DNA from: Bacteroidales bacterium UBA6267
GTDB taxonomy: Bacteria; Bacteroidota; Bacteroidia; Bacteroidales; UBA1556
Direction of reading: 5' to 3'
DNA: 64,000 nucleotides
Assembly: GCA_002440745.1 (NCBI GenBank)
Contig: DJVB01000028.1
Location: 1-64,000 of the forward strand
The position numbers and the translations under genes were made by a program. Below, one piece after another: positions 50,088-57,361 of the stretch. How positions within the stretch are numbered: position 1 is the stretch's first letter; each line of letters begins with the position of its first letter. The notes below the pieces were generated by a model. That model was not told the origin of the DNA and ran no database searches. It saw only the letters and a list, made by a program, of their open reading frames with translations.

Positions 50088-50609
50088 CTAACAATCTTGT
50101 TTTGGAAATATCAATATTTCCGTGTTGAAACCTTCTTTTTTCGCAATACCTAACAACTTATTTAATTCATTTTCAGATATTTGTTTGTTTCGTGACAAAA
50201 TCCAGAAATATTTTCTTGAAGGCGTTCCAACTAAAACATTTTGATAATCTTCATCAAGGTAGAAAATATAATATTTACCCCAAAAAGGTCTGAAAAAACT
50301 TACCTTCAATCGCCCGGGCTGCTTTGGGTCAGGAACTTTTGCTATGCCAACTGCTTCACTTTTTTTATTGGAATCTATCTCTGAAACACCTTGATTCACC
50401 ACTTTTATTGTACCATTTTCGTTCAGTGAGTAGTGAGCCGAGGTGCACTTAAGTCCCTTTTCGAAGCTGTTTGGAAGTCGGGCAATTTCGTACCATTGCC
50501 CCGCATATTTGGTTAAATCCACTTTATCGACTGTGACTAATTCTTGTGAACTTTTGCAACCAAAGAATAAAGTTAATGACATAATGAGAAGTGTGATTCG
50601 GAATTTCAT
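50088..50609 (-). CDS. blc: Lipocalin-family lipoprotein (Blc-like)
   Basis: About 173 residues from ATG 50609, with lipobox LTLFFGC (Cys17). It shows the lipocalin signature YAGQWYEIARLPNSFE and LKVSFFRPFWGKYYI, LVGTPSRKYFWILSR. Bacterial lipocalins bind lysophospholipids or fatty acids in the outer membrane and respond to membrane stress. The more upstream ATG (50669) overlaps the flavin reductase and is unlikely. It is part of the photolyase operon (19 bp after the preceding stop, 6 bp before photolyase). Confidence 0.9.
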   Translation of the reverse strand: MKFRITLLIMSLTLFFGCKSSQELVTVDKVDLTKYAGQWYEIARLPNSFEKGLKCTSAHYSLNENGTIKVVNQGVSEIDSNKKSEAVGIAKVPDPKQPGRLKVSFFRPFWGKYYIFYLDEDYQNVLVGTPSRKYFWILSRNKQISENELNKLLGIAKKEGFNTEILIFPKQDC

Positions 50610-50628
50610 TGGATGAAATTTTACGAGA

Positions 50629-51270
50629 TTAATAATCGGTAAATATCGGTAAATTTTCAGGTCGGGCAAAAGGAAATTCGCTGAATTTTTCGAGATTATA
50701 ATACGAGTTTAAACCTCCGATTCCGACTAAATTCATTTTGTCAAAGGCAATATATCCTCTTGGATCGATGAAATACTCTTCAATGATAATTTCTTCAATA
50801 TTTCCAACTATTAGAGTGGTTCGACTCGATTTCAAATAATGGTGCTCTTCATATCGACAGCCAATTTTTATGGGACTTTCAGCAACATAAGGAGCAAGAA
50901 AATTCGGACTGTAATAGGATTTGATTTTGCATAAATCGAACTCGGTAAGCTCCTTAGGAAATTTTGCGGATGTGTAATGTGCTCTTTCTGCAAGATTTGT
51001 GGTGATGGCGTTCACAGTGAACACGTCGGTTTCCTTTATGTTTTCCCAACTGTCGCGCCGGTGTTCATCCGTTGGGCGTAGTAAAAAAGCAAGTTGAGCA
51101 GGATGACTTTGCACATGCAGAATGGAGAAAAAAATTGCCAAATTTGAATTCCCACTTTTGGAGATGGTTCCAATCAAATTTGCGGGTTTAACTCCTCCAA
51201 TACTATTTATTAGGTTGAGCCGCTTTTTATTGTCCCAGTTTTTTAATTCAGTTTTAGTTAAAATGCTCAT
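50629..51270 (-). CDS. Flavin reductase-like FMN-binding protein
   Basis: 213 residues of the split-barrel flavin reductase/flavoredoxin type. Segments such as LIGTISKSGNSNLAIFFSIL, HVQSHPAQLAFLLRP, VNAITTNLAERAHYTSAKF and TLIVGNIEEIIIEEYFID match this fold. It probably binds FMN and reduces flavin, but the substrate is unknown. Third from last in the operon. Its position beside photolyase suggests a role in keeping flavin reduced, which is inference. Confidence 0.85.
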   Translation of the reverse strand: MSILTKTELKNWDNKKRLNLINSIGGVKPANLIGTISKSGNSNLAIFFSILHVQSHPAQLAFLLRPTDEHRRDSWENIKETDVFTVNAITTNLAERAHYTSAKFPKELTEFDLCKIKSYYSPNFLAPYVAESPIKIGCRYEEHHYLKSSRTTLIVGNIEEIIIEEYFIDPRGYIAFDKMNLVGIGGLNSYYNLEKFSEFPFARPENLPIFTDY

Positions 51271-51280
51271 AAATAGTTAG

Positions 51281-51751
51281 TTAATCTTCATAATCGCCAT
51301 ACTTTTGAACTAATGTATTATACCTAAATGTGAAAATTTCATTTAGTTTCTTCTTGATTATCAGGGCATTTGCAATTTTGCCTAAAATACCAAAAGGAGG
51401 TGCGTAGGTTACAATGTCACGCATTAAAACCCCACCTTTGATCGGGTAAATATGATGCTGATGATGCCATAGTTTGTAAGGTCCAATGCGCTGTTCATCA
51501 ACGAAATACTCTTGTTCGCGAATATGAGTTATTTCCGTCATCCAATCGGTTTTGATTCCTGCTACAGGACTTACTTTGTAAGTGATAATCATTCCCTCAT
51601 ACATCTTTTCGGGTACGTTTCCGGAAGTGATGTCGAAACCCATATAAGAAGGTGTGATGAGTTTTAGGTTAGCCGGAGATGAGATGAAATCCCAAATTTC
51701 TGCTTGGGTTGTTGGGATTTTTTGTTCACGAATCAATTGATAGAAAGCCAT
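51281..51751 (-). CDS. SRPBCC-fold ligand-binding protein
   Basis: 156 residues. The pattern FYQLIREQKIPTTQAEIWDFIS at the N-terminus, SPANLKLITPSYMGF, MYEGMIITYKVSP, WMTEITHIREQEYFVDEQR and GPYKLWHHQHHIYPIKGGVLM is the START/Bet-v1-like domain of the SRPBCC superfamily. Members bind hydrophobic ligands. No catalytic site identified. Its start overlaps the end of the small Lacal_2735-like gene by 19 bp. Closely related genes accompany photolyase clusters in other bacteria, as I recall. Confidence 0.85.
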   Translation of the reverse strand: MAFYQLIREQKIPTTQAEIWDFISSPANLKLITPSYMGFDITSGNVPEKMYEGMIITYKVSPVAGIKTDWMTEITHIREQEYFVDEQRIGPYKLWHHQHHIYPIKGGVLMRDIVTYAPPFGILGKIANALIIKKKLNEIFTFRYNTLVQKYGDYED

Positions 51752-51921
51752 GGTATTTGTTGGGTTTGTTGAATTTCCTTAAGAATTTTATTTGATTTAG
51801 CAAAAAGCTCGTCACTTTTTCGCCGGTTCGTATCTGCTGTTTCTTGTGCTTTTTCCAATAATTGAAAGTACCTGTCGTAGAGACGTTCGATTTTACTTTT
51901 TCGATTTATGAGGTTTATCAT
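51733..51921 (-). CDS. Lacal_2735-family small protein
   Basis: 62 residues from ATG 51921 (MINLINRKSKIERLYDRYF). It is highly charged and predicted alpha-helical, probably a coiled-coil pair, with YFQLLEKAQETAD, NRRKSDELFAKSNKIL and a C-terminal QQIPWLSIN. This is the pattern I associate with the small Flavobacteria Lacal_2735 family, whose function is unknown. The position in the photolyase operon supports the call. It overlaps the SRPBCC gene and follows the SDR stop by 11 bp. Confidence 0.7.
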   Translation of the reverse strand: MINLINRKSKIERLYDRYFQLLEKAQETADTNRRKSDELFAKSNKILKEIQQTQQIPWLSIN

Positions 51922-51932
51922 AAGATATTGAT

Positions 51933-52619
51933 TTAAAGGTTGATAGTTGAAAATCCTCCATCCACATGAAGTATTTGACCTGTTATCCATGATGATTTGT
52001 CTGAAAGCAAAAAACAAGCTGCTGAGGCTATATCTTGTACATTGCCAAAGCGATGGAGAGGATGTCTTTTTGCATTTCCTTCGCGTTGCTGCTCGGTTTT
52101 GAGTAGTGCTGCCGACAATGGCGTTTCGGTAAGCGATGGAGCGATGGCATTCACACGAATATTTGGTGCTAACTCAGCCGAGAGTGCATGTGTGAGTCCT
52201 TCAATTGCTCCTTTTGAAGCAGCAACCTGCGCGTGGTATTTCATTCCCTTTTGCACAGCGATGCTAGAAAATAAAACTATGGACGCTGATTTCATTCGGG
52301 GCAAAATTTGTTTCAAAATTTCCACAGATCCCAGCACATTGAGCTCATAATCTTTCAGAAATGATTCCTTTGTAAGTCGGTGAAAAGGCTTTAGAGTTAT
52401 CGAGCCCGGGCAATAAACAAAACCGTCAATCTGCTCCGGCAACCAATCCGGTAGTTCTATTTTGTCCAATACATTTAAATAGAAATATTTAATGTCTTTA
52501 TTATCAGGAATATAATTGGTATTGTAGGAGCTGAAAACCGCATGACCTTCCTCAACTAATAGGGTTGAAATCTGCTTCCCAATTCCTGACGAACCGCCGA
52601 TTACCAAATAATTCTTCAT
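51933..52619 (-). CDS. Short-chain dehydrogenase family protein with atypical active site
   Basis: 228 residues, first gene of the operon. Rossmann motif GGSSGIGKQI (8-17) and the Asn-94 position in YELNVLG are canonical, as are Ser119 (VLFSSIA) and Lys136 (VAASKGAIEGL). The residue four before Lys136, where catalytic Tyr should be, is Val132. The C-terminal GGFSTINL and DKSSWITGQILHVDGG are standard SDR. Classical oxidoreductase chemistry is therefore doubtful, so it may act through a different residue or as a binding protein. A biopterin-type reductase role is only a guess from the neighbouring PTPS. Confidence 0.85.
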   Translation of the reverse strand: MKNYLVIGGSSGIGKQISTLLVEEGHAVFSSYNTNYIPDNKDIKYFYLNVLDKIELPDWLPEQIDGFVYCPGSITLKPFHRLTKESFLKDYELNVLGSVEILKQILPRMKSASIVLFSSIAVQKGMKYHAQVAASKGAIEGLTHALSAELAPNIRVNAIAPSLTETPLSAALLKTEQQREGNAKRHPLHRFGNVQDIASAACFLLSDKSSWITGQILHVDGGFSTINL

Positions 52620-52644
52620 TTATTAATGTTTAAAAAGTTCTTGG

Positions 52645-52677
52645 CAAAAATACTAAAATGTTTAACGAAAATACAAA
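52645..52677 (-). promoter_or_regulatory. Promoter of the photolyase operon
   Basis: On the coding strand TTTG (52677-52674), a 21-nt spacer and TATTTTTG (52652-52645) fit the consensus, 26 nt before the SDR start codon. Confidence 0.65.
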
Positions 52678-52688
52678 AAAGTTAAACA
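52659..52688. promoter_or_regulatory. Inverted-repeat operator, candidate CarH/LitR site 2
   Basis: TGTTTAAC (52659-52666) and GTTAAACA (52681-52688) form a perfect 8-bp inverted repeat with a 14-bp spacer, flanking the -33 box of the photolyase operon promoter. A third half site, TGTTTAA, lies at 52627-52633. The same arms occur at 46145-46175. Confidence 0.65.
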
Positions 52689-52842
52689 AAATGATTTTTG
52701 TTATTTTTGAATAATCTTCTTGTTTTGAAAAATCTAACCTGAAACTTTTTTAAGTTTTTGTTTGTTTAAGACAGAATAATAATCAAGTGAAAACGATAAA
52801 AATGTGATTTGATTCCTATAAATCTCCCATTAGAAATTATCA

Positions 52843-52850
52843 TATTTTTG
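52843..52850 (+). promoter_or_regulatory. Candidate -7 box for DUF3592 gene
   Basis: TATTTTTG matches TAnnTTTG and lies 43 nt before the ATG at 52894. The -33 element is unclear. Confidence 0.4.
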
Positions 52851-52893
52851 TAATAGTTACAGAAATTGGTTTTAACTTATTACCTACATAATA

Positions 52894-53502
52894 ATGAAGA
52901 CAAATATTAAGAAGTTTTTAATATATTTTTTTCTAGTTGTTCTTTCTGTATTGAGCTTAATTCCAGCATATATTGGCTTGAGAGATTATATGCAATCTCG
53001 CAAGGCTGCTTCATGGGAGAAAGTTTTAGCTCATACTCAGTCAATCGATTGGGAAGTAACGGAAGTTGAATCTATGGAAGGCGATGGTTCTGGTTCTGCA
53101 TATCAAACACTTATTTCATATTCCTATATTTTTGAAGGTAAGAATTACTCGAATAATAAGATTGCATACGGTTATGGAAATAATAGTGTCGAGCCACATT
53201 ATGAACTGTTTTTACAATTGGAGGACAACCCGGATTTTTATGTTTTTGTCAACCCCCAAAACCCACAGGAATCTGTTATCATTACAGGTTGGCTAAATGC
53301 ACATCTAAGTTTGATTTTGGTTTCCTTGAGTGTATTGAGCTTATTTTTTATGTTTTTCTTTGTTGCCTTTCTTAAGCGGCGTGGAAAAACCATGTTTTTA
53401 TTAATGGCATTTCTTTTTATCACATGGTTTTCAATGGTATTCCTTGCCTTTAATGAAGAATATCGTATTTCACTTGCAGAAAAGGTTGAGTATCCTAATT
53501 AG
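52894..53502 (+). CDS. DUF3592 membrane protein
   Basis: 202 residues. One N-terminal helix (about 8-30), then a soluble segment of about 100 residues (AHTQSIDWEVTEVE, LISYSYIFEGKNYSNNKI, NPDFYVFVNPQNPQESVI), then two helices (about 133-155 and 163-185). This is the DUF3592 layout: the soluble part probably faces outside the inner membrane. Function unknown. The gene is likely monocistronic and is separated from the photolyase operon by a divergent 275-bp spacer. Confidence 0.85.
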   Translation: MKTNIKKFLIYFFLVVLSVLSLIPAYIGLRDYMQSRKAASWEKVLAHTQSIDWEVTEVESMEGDGSGSAYQTLISYSYIFEGKNYSNNKIAYGYGNNSVEPHYELFLQLEDNPDFYVFVNPQNPQESVIITGWLNAHLSLILVSLSVLSLFFMFFFVAFLKRRGKTMFLLMAFLFITWFSMVFLAFNEEYRISLAEKVEYPN

Positions 53503-53530
53503 AAACTTTCTTATTGCTTAAAAAATTCAA

Positions 53531-53564
53531 TTGCTTCTTAAGTCGGTTTTTTTTTGTACGTTTG
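53531..53564 (+). promoter_or_regulatory. Promoter of the outer-membrane barrel-nadE pair
   Basis: TTG (53531-53533), a 23-nt spacer and TACGTTTG (53557-53564) match the consensus, 24 nt before the ATG at 53589. Confidence 0.55.
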
Positions 53565-53588
53565 CATTAATTCCATAAATATAAGATT

Positions 53589-54335
53589 ATGAAAACAAAG
53601 TTAATTTTAATAGCCCTGTTACTATTTGTTATTCAAGCTTCTATCGTTGCTCAAGATGAGCCCACCGATAAAATGAATCGTCCTCCGAAACCTAAAACTC
53701 AAGAATTTAAAGCATTTCGTATTGGTGTTTTTGGCGAAACGTCTATTTCATGGATGAAACCTAAAATGGATTTGAGTCATTCTGTTCAATATCAAGCAGA
53801 CGGAAGTCGTTTGGTAGCAGGTTGGGGTTTGCTTTTCGATATCAACTTCACTGAAAACTATACCTTAAGTACCGGATTCCGACTTGGTGGTACTGGTGGC
53901 AAATTATCATATCTTGATTCAGTTGGAACTACAACTGCTACTATTCATAGGAAATATGAATTAAAGTACGTAGAAATTCCAATTAATTTGAAGCTTAAAA
54001 CCAATCAAATAGGCTATTTGACCTATTTCTTTCAAATTGGTTTGCGTCCGGGAATGCGTTTGTCGGCTTATGTTGACGATAAATTTGATAACTCAAATTT
54101 GCCCGTTCGATATACTGAGTTTGATAATAAGAAAGAAACTGCTTTTTTTCAGCTTGGCTTTAATGTAGGCGTAGGTGCTGAATATCAGATAAGTAAATCT
54201 TTCAGCGCTTTCACCTCGCTTAGCTATCGCGATGGCCTTCTCGATGTGCTCAGCGGCACAAGTCATTATGATCCTACTTTGAACGAAAACGCTTTTATCA
54301 ATCAGGTGGCTCTCACTGTTGGATTCCTTTTCTAA
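53589..54335 (+). CDS. Outer-membrane beta-barrel protein (PorT-like family)
   Basis: 248 residues. Signal peptide MKTKLILIALLLFVIQASIVAQ, a proline-rich linker, then eight or so amphipathic strands (for example FRIGVFGETSISWMK, YTLSTGFRLGGTGGKLSYL, KYVEIPINLKLKTNQIGYL, FFQLGFNVGVGAEYQISKSF and NQVALTVGFLF). This is the PorT/OMP_b-brl family of Bacteroidota. Function is unknown. It is not clearly the T9SS subunit PorT, since that cannot be told from these strands. nadE follows after 12 bp. Confidence 0.83.
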   Translation: MKTKLILIALLLFVIQASIVAQDEPTDKMNRPPKPKTQEFKAFRIGVFGETSISWMKPKMDLSHSVQYQADGSRLVAGWGLLFDINFTENYTLSTGFRLGGTGGKLSYLDSVGTTTATIHRKYELKYVEIPINLKLKTNQIGYLTYFFQIGLRPGMRLSAYVDDKFDNSNLPVRYTEFDNKKETAFFQLGFNVGVGAEYQISKSFSAFTSLSYRDGLLDVLSGTSHYDPTLNENAFINQVALTVGFLF

Positions 54336-54347
54336 TTCCGTTCTCAG

Positions 54348-55985
54348 ATGAAAATCGCCTTAGCACAGCTCAATTTCCATATTGGGAATTTTGAGTCTAA
54401 CACTCAAAAGATTATTGAAAAGATTTGTGAAGCCCAAAGTTCGGGTGTCGATTTAATTGTTTTTCCTGAGTTGGCCGTTACAGGCTATCCTCCCCGTGAT
54501 TTTTTGGAGTTTAACGATTTTATTTCTCGTTCCGAAATGGCGGTGAACCAGATTGCTGCACATTGTACTGATGTTGCTGCTATAGTTGGTGCTCCTTCTC
54601 GAAATCACACCGGAAAAGGAAAACCCTTATTCAATTCTGCTTGGTTTTTATCCAACGGAAAGGTCACCAAACTAATCCACAAGACCTTGCTGCCCAACTA
54701 CGATATCTTTGATGAATATCGCTATTTTGAGCCAAATAAGTCATTTGATCTTGTTGAATATCAGGGAAAAAGAATTGCATTGACTATTTGTGAAGATTTG
54801 TGGAATGTGGACGAAAATCCACTTTATTATGTCGATCCAATGGCTGAGCTTGCTCGCATGAACCCGGATTTGATAATAAATATTGCTGCTTCTCCATTCA
54901 ATTATTTACAATCAGAAACACGATTAGACGTTTTACGAAAGAATACCATAAAGTACAAACTTCCTCTTTTTTATGTCAATCATATTGGCAGTCAAACGGA
55001 GCTGATTTTTGATGGCGGTTCGTTGGTTCTTGATTATCAGGGTGATATAGTTGCTAAACTTGCTGATTTTGAAGAGGATTATCAGATTATCGATACGGAA
55101 AATTTAGTCTCCAATCCAAATTTGACTGTGGAAACCAAAACCAATCCCATCGCGGCCATCCATGATGCACTCATCGTTGGAATAAAAAACTATTTTGCCA
55201 AATTGGGTTTTACAAAAGCAATTCTTGGGTTGTCGGGCGGAATTGATTCTGCTGTTACTTTGGTTCTTGCTGCGAAAGCTTTAGGTGCCGAAAATGTTTT
55301 GGCTTTGCTGTTGCCTTCGCAGTTTTCGAGCGATCATTCCATTTCTGATTCGGTTCAACTTGCAAATAATCTGGGCGTTAGCTACCATACCATTGGCATT
55401 TCCGAACCTTACTCGAGTTTTGAGGAAGTGCTTCAACCGTATTTTGCCGGTCTGCCATTTGGGCTTGCAGAAGAGAATTTGCAAGCACGAATTCGGGGTG
55501 TGTTGTTGATGGCTTTTTCCAATAAATTTGGTCATATTTTGCTGAATACCAGTAATAAATCTGAAGCCGCAGTGGGTTATGGTACACTCTACGGCGATAT
55601 GAATGGCGGACTTTCAGTTTTGGGAGATGTGTATAAAACTCAGGTTTTTGCCTTAGCTCGATTTATCAATCGCGAATTGGAAATAATTCCTGAGAATATC
55701 ATCACAAAACCACCTTCAGCCGAATTACGTCCCGACCAGAAAGATTCCGATTCTTTGCCCGACTATGATATTTTGGATCAAATACTTACCCTCTATATCG
55801 AAGAGCGAAAGGGGCCCGGCGAAATTATCGCAGCCGGATTTGATGCCTTTACGGTGAATCGTGTGTTGAGAATGGTGAATATCAGCGAACATAAACGCTA
55901 TCAAACTCCACCGATTTTGCGTGTGAGTCCAAAGGCTTTTGGGCAAGGAAGACGAATGCCAATTGTGGCTAAGTATCTGAATTAG
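54348..55985 (+). CDS. nadE: Glutamine-dependent NAD(+) synthetase
   Basis: 545 residues. The N-terminal nitrilase-type glutaminase (about 1-240) has Glu in FPELAVTGYPPRD, Lys in IHKTLLPNYDIF and the nucleophile Cys in LTICEDLWN. The C-terminal ATP pyrophosphatase domain has LGLSGGIDSAVTL, SNKSEAAVGYGTLYGD and the late PSAELRPDQKDSDSLPDYD. The enzyme makes NAD from deamido-NAD using glutamine ammonia. It is co-transcribed with the barrel protein gene (12-bp gap), probably coincidental. The gene ends 2 bp from the convergent M90 peptidase gene. Confidence 0.96.
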   Translation: MKIALAQLNFHIGNFESNTQKIIEKICEAQSSGVDLIVFPELAVTGYPPRDFLEFNDFISRSEMAVNQIAAHCTDVAAIVGAPSRNHTGKGKPLFNSAWFLSNGKVTKLIHKTLLPNYDIFDEYRYFEPNKSFDLVEYQGKRIALTICEDLWNVDENPLYYVDPMAELARMNPDLIINIAASPFNYLQSETRLDVLRKNTIKYKLPLFYVNHIGSQTELIFDGGSLVLDYQGDIVAKLADFEEDYQIIDTENLVSNPNLTVETKTNPIAAIHDALIVGIKNYFAKLGFTKAILGLSGGIDSAVTLVLAAKALGAENVLALLLPSQFSSDHSISDSVQLANNLGVSYHTIGISEPYSSFEEVLQPYFAGLPFGLAEENLQARIRGVLLMAFSNKFGHILLNTSNKSEAAVGYGTLYGDMNGGLSVLGDVYKTQVFALARFINRELEIIPENIITKPPSAELRPDQKDSDSLPDYDILDQILTLYIEERKGPGEIIAAGFDAFTVNRVLRMVNISEHKRYQTPPILRVSPKAFGQGRRMPIVAKYLN

Positions 55986-55987
55986 AT

Positions 55988-57220
55988 CTATTTTTGATGC
56001 AGGTCTTTCACCCGCACAATTCTTTTTCCATCGTTTTTCAACATGATATTTCTTGTGGCTAAAAATTTTAGAAACTTTATTCCGTCTCCTTGAATATTGC
56101 GTTCAATAGTTAGCTTTTGGATTTTATTTTTATCGAAATACTGAATGTCTAAAGTTCTATCGTTGTCGCCTAAATCAATGCTAATTATGTTATCAAAATG
56201 AATTCCCGAAATTTTCTTTTCGAAAAGTCCGTTTTTTCTCAACACTAAATAATTTGCCGAAGCTTCGATGCGTCTTTTTAAATATTGGTTTAATAAATAC
56301 AGACTCGCAAAAATGAATGTGAGTAATAAAAAAGTCGAGGTATTATAATCTTCGTAAATAAATGGAAATAAGAGTAATGAGGTGAAGAAATAGGCGAAAA
56401 CAATCATTGCGCTTGGTTGTGTTTTTACTCTAAAACCGGTTGCTCGATAATCGAGTAATATATGCTCCATATCTTTGTCGAAATCATCGAAATTTCTCTG
56501 GGTGAAATAATTAGCTAAATTAACATCCCTATAAACGCCAATCAGCGGATCCATTTTCAGCACAATACAAAGATGATGATAGAGTTCTGGCAATTTTTCT
56601 TTGAAATTAGCTCCTTCTTCAAAGAAATACTCAACAGCAATAGCAAAAAACTCCGCTGCATTTTCACCAGCATATTTTCGAAAAAGAGTGGATTGATTAT
56701 TTCTGATTTTAATAATTTCGGCTTCACTTAAAAACAGGAAGCGGCTTAGAAAGTCGTAAGTATCAGATATTTCGTTATATAAAATATGAGTGTTGAAATA
56801 AAAAGCATGAGCCATTTCATGCAAACCAACATTGAAATGATTATTGTCGATGGCCATACCTTGCACAAAATTTTTCCAGGAGATGGCAATAACTCCCAAA
56901 AGTGGATTCACTTCGCCAAGATGTTTTGCCCCTGTAGCCGGACTAATAAATTCTTCGGGATATATAATTAAGGTGTGAAACTCATCCAACAGATAATCTT
57001 CATACCCAAAGGTTACTTGAATGGCTGCTGCACTCACCGCCACTCGTTTTTCAAAACTTGGTCTCTCTCCTTGATGATCTCTAAATTGCTTGATTTTCAT
57101 AAATTCAAAGACGCGCCTACGAAACAAATACCTCAAATTTGCCGGTAGTTTTCTGTAAAACGAAATATGAAAATTTAGGATTTCATCTAATTCAAGTTCT
57201 ATATTTCCCATGTAACCCAT
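55988..57220 (-). CDS. M90-type zinc metallopeptidase with C-terminal membrane helices
   Basis: 410 residues. The MtfA-like domain (about 10-260) has the zinc motif VGLHEMAHAFYF (HExxH) and the downstream GENAAEFFAIAVEYFFEEG, typical of family M90. Upstream RVAVSAAAIQVTFGYEDYL is also characteristic. After residue 270 two hydrophobic helices (AMIVFAYFFTSLLLFPFIY and FLLLTFIFASLYLLNQYL) make it a membrane protein, unlike E. coli MtfA. A small beta domain ends the chain. Its target is unknown. Confidence 0.88.
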   Translation of the reverse strand: MGYMGNIELELDEILNFHISFYRKLPANLRYLFRRRVFEFMKIKQFRDHQGERPSFEKRVAVSAAAIQVTFGYEDYLLDEFHTLIIYPEEFISPATGAKHLGEVNPLLGVIAISWKNFVQGMAIDNNHFNVGLHEMAHAFYFNTHILYNEISDTYDFLSRFLFLSEAEIIKIRNNQSTLFRKYAGENAAEFFAIAVEYFFEEGANFKEKLPELYHHLCIVLKMDPLIGVYRDVNLANYFTQRNFDDFDKDMEHILLDYRATGFRVKTQPSAMIVFAYFFTSLLLFPFIYEDYNTSTFLLLTFIFASLYLLNQYLKRRIEASANYLVLRKNGLFEKKISGIHFDNIISIDLGDNDRTLDIQYFDKNKIQKLTIERNIQGDGIKFLKFLATRNIMLKNDGKRIVRVKDLHQK

Positions 57221-57303
57221 AATATCCTGACTGATTAATTATGGTTTGTAAAAGTACATTATTTTTTAAATCTTTATCTTTTTTGATGATTTTTTCAATA
57301 GCC

Positions 57304-57334
57304 TTGATTTTAGGTTTTAGTCACCTTAAATTTG
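57304..57334 (+). promoter_or_regulatory. Promoter of the asparagine-synthetase-like gene
   Basis: TTG (57304-57306), a 20-nt spacer and TAAATTTG (57327-57334) match the consensus, 27 nt before the ATG at 57362. It lies in the divergent spacer with the M90 gene. Confidence 0.6.
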
Positions 57335-57361
57335 GCCTCTCAATCCGTAAAATTATATTTC

